Below, piece by piece: positions 50,221 to 62,204 of a stretch of 64,000 nt of DNA (its first letter is position 1; each line of letters starts with the position of its first letter). The position numbers were made by a program, and so were the translations under genes. The notes beneath the pieces are model-generated. The model saw only the letters and a program-made list of their open reading frames with translations. It was not told the origin of the DNA and did not search any database. Source of the stretch: Epiperipatus broadwayi (Eukaryota > Onychophora > Udeonychophora > Euonychophora > Peripatidae); NCBI GenBank assembly GCA_028023455.1, contig JAQFVV010000031.1, forward strand, positions 9,164,093 through 9,228,092, given 5' to 3'.

Positions 50221-50637
<417 letters not shown>

Positions 50638-53600
50638 TAAAAAAAGTTAAACTTATATAAAATCAAGTAACTTTTACGTATTTATTATATGACAGAAATA
50701 AATAATCTTTTGGATTTTTAAAATAAAAAACAAAGATTTTATAAACTAAAAATAATCTTTCTAATGATAAAATATAATCTTTTTGTTTTGATTGCGATCT
50801 CATTTTTTTAATATAGAAACAGAAAACCATTAACACAGCATAAGATTGAAAGTGGCAATAGTTACACATCACATCATGAATAAAAATAAAGTGGCTTACA
50901 GGTTTTTTGGGGCATAATTGCTAAGAGATTCTTGACTTCATTTAAAGAGAAGCTACAATACATCACATCACATGGAATCTGATTTCTTTCCAGTTTACAA
51001 ATGAACATTAGCAGTAATGATTAAAATATGTATGAAAAATGTAAAATTAAATACTTTAGTTAATAAAAAAGTAAAAAAAATGTTTGTCTTTTATTAATTT
51101 TTTTTAAATATTTGAAATTTTTTATTAGTCATACTTTATTTGCTTATTTTTTAATGCAAATTTTAAAGTAATTTTTATTTGTTACTTTGCTTTTATTCAA
51201 ATTCTGAAAATTGCAGCACATATCCCCCATTTTTCAAGGTAAGTTCAGTCTATTTTTGTGTGGTTTTTTAACCAAAAGACTGTTTCTTACGAAGCCCCTC
51301 GTCGACATCTGACATCACTGTAACTCTGCCAGTTCTTATGCTAAAATATTCGTTTGAGAAGTATTGAATAGGTTTTTAAAAGTTCTGTAAGATGGTGACC
51401 TCTTCTGATTTATTTTACAAGTAAAAAATAAAAAAAAATGCATTTAAACCTAAACAAAGAAAGAACATGAGTTTTGATTGGTTCTTAGCATGCTCTCAGC
51501 CGAAAAAGACATTCTGATTGGCTGGAAAGAACAAAGAAACCACCTGATCAAAGAAAATAAAGAAAAACGCTGAGATTTTCATTTCGAACATGATATAAAT
51601 TATTATAAAATTATATTTATGGAAATTACAAATTATTTTCAGAGAGAATAATAAAAAAACAAAATTATTTTTGAAAAATATTGAAGATTTTAGTAAAAAT
51701 ATTAAAGAAATATTTAAAAGAAATATTTACTTTTCTATAACGTAAAAGTCGACCTTTTTGTTTATATTACAGCTTTTATGTTGCCGAAATTGAATATTTT
51801 AGAATAAATAAATAGCAATTTATTTTTGAAAGAACTTTTGTTCTCTTCATAACCTGAAAAATTAGTAATATACTTTTTATAAACGTATCTGAGTTGAATT
51901 TAATATTATAGGCGAATATGTTTTAACAATAGGCTTTGTCTTCAGTTTGTGAGTTGGCCAATTAAAAGATTTGATTTTTACCTCATACAACCAATAATAT
52001 AATTAGCGGTTAAAAGGTTAATGGGGGTTTTCTGTGGAACCTATCTACCACATAAAATGAGACCCAGGTGTATTCTATTCAATATCAGTTTATAAAAACA
52101 CAGATATATAATCATTTATAAAAGTATATTTTGAGTCAGAATAATATTTTTCAATTATCCATTTATTTCTTTTTTTCTGATGAATAATTTTAAAAACCCA
52201 GTTTTTATAATATTAAATAATTGAAGGTATTTTTAATAACAACTTGTCAAAAATTATATTTGTAATATAGTTGGCTTTTCTTTTTAATCATTTTTTAAGA
52301 GAGATATGTAATAAACTTTTTAAATCAATATTTTTTTAAAATATTCACTGCAACTTTTTCTCTAAGAAAAATATACGTAGCTACTAATGAAAGCACAAAT
52401 TATATCTTGTTATTTTAGGTTCAATATTAAATTCATTTTCAATTTTTTAAAAAATATTAAAATTTAAGTTTTTTTCTATGTAACTTTTTGTTCTCCAAAT
52501 AACATTGTTTATCTTTAAAATATAATGCATAAAAATGCTAGTTTTCTGAAAAATATTTCTGGTCAAAACTCTTGCAAATATCCAAAATATTAAACATGAA
52601 AATGATATAAATTCTTCTATAATACTTTTAAAACTATACTTCTCTCCATTAGCTGTATTTATGTCACTAATTCTTATGAATACATTATCTTTGGTATTAA
52701 ATCCATATTTTACTGTGAAGTTGGCTTAAGCTTCAATAAAAATAACCAGTAGAGAGTTTTTTTTTGATTTAGGGCTGCATCATTACTCTAACAAAGTAAA
52801 TTATTAATCCTTCAAAAACTTCTTTAAAAATAATATTTTGATGTTAATATTGATAATATTAAGTTATTAAGTAAGTTATTAGGTTATTTAAGTTATTATT
52901 AACCTATTAAGTAAGTTAAGTTATTAAGCAAGCAAAAAAAATTAAAGCATCAAATTTTATATCAAATTGAACTGATAATTTGATTGATTATTTAATCTCC
53001 AACTTATGATCTAATTTTCATATTAGTCAAGCTTGTGTAATTAAAATTTAAAAATAAAATTATCATGACACATATTAAAACACTAAATATCATTACAAAA
53101 TTCAATGTTATACTTTCAGTTACCAAATTAAACACATATAAATAACATTTTTTAAATAAAACTTTATTAATTTATCCAATATTTAATTTTAATGTATCTA
53201 TAATTAAAATTTAACTTTACTAACTACACTTATTTTAAAGCTACCTATTCAAATAATTTTCCTAACATTTATTTTTTTATGATACACAAATGTTTCAATT
53301 TTTTAAAACAATATTGAAGTAATTTTGAAACTTTCTTTAGAAACCGTGTAAGCACAAAGTAAGTGCATTTGCTGTTCACAAGCCTTTTAACAACCAGACA
53401 GAATGTATCAATTTTTATAATTACTGTCTGCAAACAGAACTAGCTTAAAGACTTTATTACAAAATATTACATTATAAAAAAATAAAAAATATAATACCAT
53501 TTTGAATAATAAATTTTGAAATTATTTAAACAGTAATAAATTAAATACATTTCTCTACCACAAAATATTATACTTCTTATAAATAATTTATAACACAAAT

Positions 53601-53940
53601 ATTAAATTGAATTATTATTTAAAATACATTAGTTTATTTAATTCTAAGTCATTGGTTTAAAATTAGCTTTTAGCACTTTGTTTAATAGGACTTTTACTTT
53701 ATTATTTCACTATGGCTAGTTTTCCCAACCATAGAAAAATCATAATATTTAGCTTATTATTTTAACATATAAACAGTTTTTTTATATATTTACAACTCTC
53801 AACTTGACTTTAACAAAGTTTTAAAAATATTATCAACATTATAAAGCATTTATACTGTTTAAGTTTTCCCTTAATTTAATTTTTTTCAAAAATTGACTTA
53901 ATAAACGTATTTGGACCTAGTTCAAATGAGTACTGTGTGT
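50638..53940. other. No gene seen
   Basis: AT-rich DNA. 50900-50990 resembles the LINE remnant tail at about 1620-1700. A (TG)/(TA) tract lies at 53935-53970. The rest is anonymous. Confidence 0.55.
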
Positions 53941-53959
53941 GTGTATGTGTATGTATATA

Positions 53960-55740
53960 TATATATATATAGTGCCCTTTTCTATAGGTCAGAAATAGCT
54001 CATCACAGTAAATTACTAAACAATTTAAATTTTAGAATATGTTCTCTTGATGTGTTGATTATATTGTATTAATAATATCTAAAACTACAATTTGAAGCTA
54101 AATAAAATTACGTAATGCTTAAAATTATGATAAATCACTTAAGAACAGTTATGTAAAGCTAAGAATATTAATTACATATGGTTGCAAAAGCTGGCTATAC
54201 TAAATACAACAGCTATAAATATTTAAAAGTATGTTTAAAAGGTTAAATTTTAATAGTTTAAAACTTATAGTTAAATAAATGTTATACTTAAAATTATAAA
54301 TTATATTTAATAATCATAATTAATATCATATATTTTATAAGTTTTATGGTAGTGAAAGTTGTATTCAATTCTATATTTTCTAAATTATTCGTCCAAATTT
54401 TATATAATTGTATTATTTTATTTAATACAACAAGTGTAGAAATTTATTATTATTCCCAGACAGAAAAATCAGATAGTCTGTCTTGGTTTTATTAATCATG
54501 TGATTTGTATAATAATATATGGTTGTACACATATGCTTGCTAGTATTTAGATTAATCAAGTTTAAAATATTGTAAAATTGCATTATAGAATTGGATATAA
54601 TTATTACATACATGAAATCCAATATTAAATATTAAGTTAATCATTATAAATGTTTCAAATAATGTATTAAAACAAATACAGCTAATAAAAGTTAAATATT
54701 TTGTTTTAAAATAAACTAGATAAATTAAATATTAAGAGTAGGATAATTTATTAAATAGTGTTTTTAAAAAATCTTTTTAATTATTTAAATAATTTAGTAA
54801 AGTAATAAATGATTTAAAAGTAATATTTAAATAATATTTTTAGTTTTAATATGTTATATTTTTTATTTTGAAATTTAATTGTGTAAGTTTCTAACAATAT
54901 GCAAATTTGGTATCAAACCAAAAGTAAGAATCAACCAATAGAATGACGTATTTTTTTAGAATATAAATACGGATTGCATGGGAGGTTTCAGTGGTATATT
55001 GTATCGATGATTAAAAAATGTATTAAAGGTTGCAGAAATCATCTCAGTAGCTATCAAGGTGATAGTAATTTTTAATTTTATTATTTAGTCAATTTTTAGT
55101 GCTCTCGTACAATTTTATTTGCAAAAGCTAATAGGTTATTATTATTTTAAAATGTATTTGCAAAAAGATGTGTAAAAATCAAAATATTAATAATAACTTC
55201 ATTTAATATGTCTTGTTAATTTGAAAGTCCTGTTATCAGTAGTATTCGTCAAAATCTAATATATAACTTCGCAATAATAAAATGGATATACCAATAAGAA
55301 AAATGTATTCAACTTATCATATTTTGAAAATGAGTATAATATTTATTAATGCAGTTTCAATAATATTAAACAATAAAACTATTCAAATGAATAAAGTAAT
55401 TTTATGGACATTGTATGGGAAACTTATTAGAAAAACTGTTTGCCGATTAAAAGTAAAGATGCATTATTTTATATAGCAAGATAGTTTTGTCCAATATTAA
55501 TAAGCAATGGGACAAGTATACTTTATAATAAATTCATGGAAATCTCATGTTATAAAAATAAATGTTATATCCTTTTTGAAGGAAACATTAAAAATATCTA
55601 CAAGAAATTATTTTAAAAAAAGACTCATGAAAAATATTTTAGAAAGCATATGTTATGAAACCTGAGCCATATAGAGAGTTAATAGGTGTATATAAAATTG
55701 TTTTAAAAGCTAATAATTTAAGACAAGAAAAACCTCTGAA
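53960..55740 (+). repeat. ~1.8-kb diverged block D1 (direct partner of D2)
   Basis: Collinear with 62205-64000. Shared blocks: GTGCCCTTTTCTATAGGT at the left edge, AATTACATATGGTTG, GCTGGC, AATATGCAAATT, TATAAATAC, GTGATAGTAATTTT, TTTTAGTGCTCT, and TTTTTGAAGGAAA. No shared protein frame. It could be the 5' part of a duplicated gene or an LTR-like element. Confidence 0.65.
54962..54992 (+). promoter_or_regulatory. Candidate core promoter in block D1
   Basis: TATAAATA at 54962-54969 lies 28 bp before the A of a TCAGT initiator-like motif (54988-54992). A CCAAT is at 54935 and an octamer ATGCAAAT at 54899-54906. The octamer and TATAAATA are kept in D2 while flanks have diverged. AT-rich DNA yields such motifs easily, so this is tentative. 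Confidence 0.35.
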
Positions 55741-55839
55741 TATGTAATAAATAACAATAAATTTTCTTGAAAAAGAAACCTATAAAAAAAATGAACATGT
55801 TAATAAATAAAATGGGGAATTATAGAAATAAGATAATTC

Positions 55840-58800
55840 AAGCTAAGTCAAAAAGGACAGGATGCATCGCCCAGCTAATAAGGAATATTCCAGAATAGAA
55901 ACATCAAGTTATTATTTTAATAATATAATTTTAGTATTATGATTTCAATAATCATCATTCTGGACTATAGAAGTTATAAACTATTATTTTCTTAACTATT
56001 CCAGAATAGATTGATGATTATTTTATTTAATTTTTCAAGATTTTAAGACATCGTAATATTTTTTTATTATTCATTTTCTAAACCTGAGATTTGTGTACTG
56101 GAAGTTTGGACAACACTTACTGCAGGAAAAGTATTGTCTGGTTCATTGTCATAGCAATGGGGGAGGTTGTAGAAATAATCTTGAAGAGAACTTTTTTTTT
56201 AAAAAAAAAAAAACTTTTGAGAAAGAAAATGGAAATATTTGGATTTATAAAAAAAAAAAAACATTTGTTTCAGCTGAAGTTTATGTAATTATGATCTTCA
56301 TTTATTACTATTTATTTTAAATGTAAATTTTCTAGTTTATAAGAGTAGGAACATGAACATTAATCTATTGATAATATTAAAATCCTATAATATAATAATT
56401 TAATAGTTAAAATAAGAACATTTAAGTAGAAGTATACATGTATTTTTTTGTGTATGCAATGCTATATCTAGTGGATGGAAAAGAAGAATGCAAAAAGTGA
56501 TGACCAGATAATATCACTTGGTAATACTTAATGAATATTGATATTTTATGATGTATATTTTGTTTTCTTTATAGATTGCCTATGAATAATAATGAATGGA
56601 AGTATAAATGTTTTAATTATATGTAAACGCATTTTGTACAACACTTTAAACATTATGAGATTAAGATTTATTTTGGGAATATGCATACTATAATTTTATA
56701 CTAGTAATATAACCCAACATGATAATAAATATGTATGTGATTCTTTTAAAAACTTTCATATTATTGGATGTTCAAAGTATTTATATGATTAGTTTGTATA
56801 TGTTTTAGAATATAGAATAAGGAAGTAAGTAAACTTTTCTTGTGGATCAGTGAGATCACTCTAATTATAAATGAATTTTCTTTATTGTTTTGAATATGCA
56901 AGATACTTATTTTGTCGATGTAAAATGTGATAAATCTTTAGGAAATAATGATAAGATAGTGACTTGGTAGTAATATGATGGACATAAACCCAAAATAATG
57001 TTATAATAGGATGTGATGATGGAATAGGAATAATATTTTGTAATCTTTGCAGATATACAGTACAGTTAACAGTGCCCTGTAACTGATATATTTATTTTGG
57101 ACAGTGTTTATTCTCTTTAAGTATTGATGTTTTAATAAAGCTGAAGGAATAGCTTCACATCATTAATAGTATTGGAAGTCTTTGGACAAAACCTCTATTT
57201 CTTATAGATACACTGTGCTGTGATATATTTTGATATATGCTATGAGTTATACTTGAGTTTTTCTTCCCTAAATCCTATACATCTATTCGCTATCTAGATT
57301 TCCAATGTAACTACATCGTTCAATATGATATATTTGAAGAGAAATAATAGATAATTTAGAGTTTAAGATATGCTATCGTTTGAATGAGATAAGTTCATTT
57401 ACTTAGAAGAAGAGAATTTGTATAAATTGGAATTGAAAATCCAATGAATCCTAAAGGGAAAAAAGAATCATAAGATATGTTTTTTTTGGATTTATTTTCG
57501 AAGTAAAATAAAATTTTAAGAAAAAAGTATATAAAACAAAGTTGTTCTTCAAAATGTTAAATAACTTTTAAATGCTTTACTTTGACTTTAAAATAAGTAT
57601 TGCATATTTTAAAAAATATAATGTTACAAACTAAAACGATATAAATAATAAAAATAGTTATAATTTTGTATTTATTAAATAATAAGGAATATATCGGTAA
57701 TTACAACTATATAGTATTAAAGTAATATTAAATGGGAATGTTCTATTTAATAAACATAGTGTAATAAACAACGATATCCACGAAATCTGGTAATAAATTA
57801 TTAGATAGATATTTTATGTGACATCTTTTAACATTGCAGGATGAAAATTGTTTATTTTTTAAAAGATCCATACTCACGATTATGTTATTTTTATGTTTTC
57901 CGTAGTATGTTTCTATGGATGTTTTTTAGAAAGAAAGGTATAATTAAATAATATTTAAGGATAGGATATATTTTTAATAAAAATAAATAAATGTAATTTA
58001 TCATAAGTTTAATTAGAAAGAGATAAATAAAATGGTATTATTTTGTTATTATTGTTTTAAGTCAGAATAAAGACATAAAATAATTTTAGATTGTTTTAAT
58101 AACTAAGTACTAAAAAATGGAAAACGGTGTAAAGTAAGGATATCCAATGTAAATATTGTAAATAAATTGTTTATTTTATTTTATTGTTAATAATAAACTT
58201 TGTTAAAATTTGTTTTCAAAAATTTGTGTGTCTAGATTGTTTATTTCTCCCACTACACGGCATGAGACCACACAATACACTCATAATAATAGAAATGAAC
58301 ATATAATTTTGCACAGAGATAAATAAAGAATTATTTTAAGAATTCGAATATTTTCTTGGTATTCATTTAATTAAGTAATCATATTTTACATTATATTACG
58401 GTCATAAATTAGTTATCATAATAGTATATAGAATTATATGCTATCCGTTGCCACACACCTTTGTTTATCAGATTATCAAATGTTACCAGTATTTTTTATA
58501 TTATTATATGAAGATAAAAGATTATATTATATTATATTATTATTTATTATAGTAATAATATTAAAGTGAAGAAAAAGATATATAAAATTTAGTCCATCCA
58601 ATGAAGAATATTATTTTATTTATTATTATTATTATTATTAGTTGAAGTGTAGTAGAGTATGACATAAAAATCCCATCTCATGTTTTACTACAGTGATTTG
58701 ATTATCTTAGAATAATTTTATGAACCTGAGATTTTATTGAGCTAAATCATTATGAATAGAAGATTAAGATTTAATTATTAGTTTAATCTTAATGAGTAGG

Positions 58801-59000
58801 AGTTATTAAAGTTGTAAGAATACTATAAGTTTATTTATTTGAGATATTAATAGGGGGGGTAATGTTCTTATGCAATTGAGCTAGTATCCTGTGGGATATT
58901 GGCTCAATGTAATCTTTCTTGTCACCTGTATTTTCACTTCCAAGTCTCATGAAAAATTAAATATTTATTTGATTTATTTTAGAAACTGAACCTTATTCTT
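55840..59000 (-). repeat. ~3-kb diverged block E2 (inverted partner of E1)
   Basis: Reverse-complement relative of 46840-49930. Includes GGATATTGGCTCAATG at 58891, a G-run at 58852, and a poly-A/T stretch near 56190-56270. Frames at 56091-56320 are A-run artefacts. Confidence 0.6.
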
Positions 59001-59157
59001 ATTTTTTGAATTTAAACTAGTAGAATGTTTAATTTTAATGCAGAATATTTTATTTATCAATTATTTGTTATAACAAATGTAATCTGTAACTGAGCTAACC
59101 CATCTTATTTATATGATATTTATTGGAAGTGAGACTACACATGGCAAGGTTAGAATA

Positions 59158-61310
59158 TATTATAACGATCTGGAGAATTAATCTTAATGTCATCTGCACT
59201 ATAGGACACCATCTAGGCATTTGAACCTAGAAAAATTTATAAAGTAGACAGATGCGTAAGTCAAAAAAAAAATTTTTTTTTTTTTTAATAAATATATTTT
59301 GATATCCGGTCGTTAGCCCAAGTCACTAACTAGCTCATTGGAATAGCAGAGATTTATATTCTTAAAAAAAATTCTTATCTAAGAATAATTTAAAAAAAGA
59401 ATAAAATAAGCCACTGCCAGTAATTAACATACAAACATTTATTTACGCACATATATATATATATATATATAATTTAACATTATTATTTTAGTATGTTTAT
59501 TTTAGATTTTAATTTGATTTTATAATTTGAATTTACATTTTAATTTTTATAATATTATAAGTTTACATTTTAATTAAGTTTGCACAGATGGATTTATGAA
59601 AGTTTGTTTTATAATGTTGAGTATAGATCGGTTACATAGATTACACAGTTAAAAACATTTCAAAGCAAATATAAATGATCAAAATACAAAATCATTGATA
59701 CCGTCAATTGCATAGGGAATACAAGAAACCCGATGGTGTTCATCATAAGACACAGCATTAACACCAATAACTTAAAAAGACATCTGAATAAATTATACAT
59801 CTTAGATACTCACCGTAAGGTATCAGTATTTACCGAATGTCTATATATATTTTGACTGAATATGAAAACCAAAAACATAATTAACGGGTAACGAACCCAT
59901 GCAAGCGTCTATACCCAACTTAAATTTAATGCAATTTTATTTAGAGTGTCGAGTATGAATGGACTACATAGATTTGCATTTTAAAGAAAATATTCTATCC
60001 TTATTTAACCTTAGGCTAAAAGTTCGTGGTCAAACTAACATCAATTCATCTGACACATTGATGCATTCAATGTAATACAAAATACGGCAGCACAAAAGGT
60101 TAAGAGAAGAAATTGCCTCTCGTCAGATAGGAATACTACATCTATCTGACAAGAAGAGCAATAAAAAAACTTCATTGAAAGGAACAGCGTTCTACATCTT
60201 ATAATCCCTTCCATAGGCAAAATGGAAGTGTGCTGCATATAAAGCAATTCTGCCCATAGCGAAACTTGAATTACATCTACTAACTACATCAATATATCCA
60301 ATTCATTGACCCAATTCAACCACGAAACAAATAACCTAAGATTACCCTCCCCTAATATAACTTTACAAATCTATATAGCCATTCATGCCCGACTGTTTAA
60401 CATTTATGTAATTTAGTCTAACGAAAAACAAAAATCATAATAGAAACTTATAAGAACAAAAAAATAAATGGAAATGATTTTAAATAAAAAAAATACATCA
60501 AATGACATTATTAATATTAATTTACATTGGTCAGATAGGATTCTATTTGTATTATTTAAATACGGAAAGTTTTTAATTTAATGTTCATTAATTATAAAGT
60601 TCTTATGGTTTTAAACAGTTCATCTTTATTTGTTGCTTGCCATTTGAACGTGAATTCCCATGCTGTCCAAAAAAGATTGGTGTTCTATTGGCCATTTTAT
60701 TTATTCATCCGGAGGTTTTTTACTCTGACTGGTCCTCAATGTAGAAAATGATAGTTCATTTCACTTTCTTCCTAGCAGAACTGAAGGGATTGAAGAGTGC
60801 GTCTTTTCAGTCCCTTCTTCTTCAATTCCACACTAACACATATCTGTCCACTCGTAATAACCAACAACTCTTTTATTTTCAAATCTTTCCTTTTATAATA
60901 ATTTTGTGGATTAACTCAACATTACATCATGATGGTGAAAACCTTTTCATTGAGGTCCAATTTCCTATTATTTTCCTATCTGACTGATGCTTATACATTT
61001 AAATGCCCAAAGGCTAGTTTACTAATTAAAATAATCATTTCCATTTTACAAAAGATTAATTAATTTGTTTTCAAACTTAAACATATATTTTTATCTCTAA
61101 ATCTTTTCTGAAAATTTAGTTTTAAACTACTCTTTTTTAATAAAGTTTTATTTTAATAATTATTTATCTGTGCGATTTTATATATATATGCGAGTTTAAG
61201 ATGATTTTTTTAATTTTCAATTTTTAATTCTTAAAAAAGAAATTTTTATTGGCAAACTTTTTTTTTATGTTTACTAATAAAAAATAATGTAATGTACATA
61301 TGTGCCCGTT

Positions 61311-61315
<5 letters not shown>
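59158..61315 (-). repeat. 2.15-kb dispersed repeat, copy C
   Basis: Third member of the A/B family, on minus. It begins (minus) ATTGTAACGGGCACATATG and ends CGTTATAAT, so both ends carry C where A and B have T (TAACG versus TAATG). Collinear matches include AAATGGAAATGATT, TTAAGTTGGGTATAGA, TCTTATGATGA, CTATACTCAACATTATAAAA, GGCAGTGGCTTATTTTA and GCATCTGTCTACTTTATAAA. It is more diverged than A and B are from each other and lacks the palindromic insertion. Confidence 0.75.
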
Positions 61316-61346
<31 letters not shown>

Positions 61347-61442
61347 CAATAGATGGAGCTTTATCAAAACCTCTATACAAGCATATTTTGTTTACATAAA
61401 CGTCAAAAGAATCAGATTTTACTATCTCTTTGATTAGCTCCA

Positions 61443-61487
61443 CTTCAGATCAGCTGATTTCAAGCTAATTTGCTATCATCAGTGAAG
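61443..61487 (-). ncRNA. Hammerhead ribozyme motif, type I-like (copy 3a)
   Basis: The best-formed copy. Stem I is CTTCA/TGAAG (5 bp) and the core is CTGATGA (complement at 61476-61482). Stem II is AGC-AAATTA-GCT flanked by U-U, then GAAA. Stem III is a 3-bp ATC/GAT with AGCT loop, and cleavage is predicted after the C opposite 61448 (triplet AUC). All conserved core bases are present. Confidence 0.65.
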
Positions 61488-61848
61488 GGTAGGGGCCAGA
61501 AACTAGATCTAAACACTTACTCCAAGTGTTTATGCAACAAGTACTATCAGTTTGAAAACATGAATTTTTTATACACATAATGTCTTTAAACCCAGCCTAA
61601 CAAATCAGATAGCTATATGATTCTGATATCAGTTCTGTTTCACCACATAGTCAAAGCCTCTGCAATATATATCATTGCAAAAACTTTTAAAAGTACATTT
61701 ATGAAAAACAAGTTATAAATCATGTAACTTGCTATCACTTGCATTTATGATCAATATATGGAGCTTTACCAAAACCTCCGTACAAGCATATTTTGTTTAC
61801 ATAAACATCAAAAGAGTCAGAATTCACTATCTTTTTCATTAGCTCCAC

Positions 61849-61893
61849 CTTCACATCAGCTGATTTCAAGCTAATTTGCTATCATCAGTAAAG
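61849..61893 (-). ncRNA. Hammerhead ribozyme motif, type I-like, inactive (copy 3b)
   Basis: Same fold as copy 3a, but the cleavage-site base opposite 61854 is G (AUG), which hammerheads do not tolerate, and stem I has a U-G pair. Predicted not to cleave. Confidence 0.55.
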
Positions 61894-62204
61894 GGTAGGG
61901 ACCAGAAACTAGATCTAAACACTAACTCTAAGCGTTTATGCAACTAGTTCCTATCAACTTGAAAGCATCAATTTTTAGACACGTAATGTCTTCAAACCCA
62001 GCCTAACAAGACAGATAGCTACATGGGTCTAATATCAGTTCAGTTTCACCACATAGTCAAAGCCTCTGCAATATATATCATTGCAAAAACCTTTAAAGGT
62101 ACATTTTATAAATCACATAACTTGCTATGGCTTGCAAAAACTAATTATAAATCACGTAACTTGCTATCGCTTGCAAAAACAAGTTATAAATCATGTGTGT
62201 ATAT

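Larger units (their letters stand above)
61340..62190 (-). repeat. Hammerhead-bearing tandem repeat, dimer 3 (406-bp period)
   Basis: Two monomers starting at about 61344 and 61750 (ATCAATAGATGGAGC and ATCAATATATGGAGC, as read on plus) plus a partial third tail with a short AAAACTAATTATAAATCAC-type repeat. It is the same family and orientation as dimer 1. Confidence 0.75.

Noticed and set aside
60041-60247. Minus frame whose end (SDERQFLLLTFC...) looks a little like the C-terminal block of M13 peptidases
   Set aside because: It lies inside repeat copy C. Copies A and B have no such frame, the lengths do not fit a conserved exon, and no splice sites support it. The resemblance is judged to be chance.
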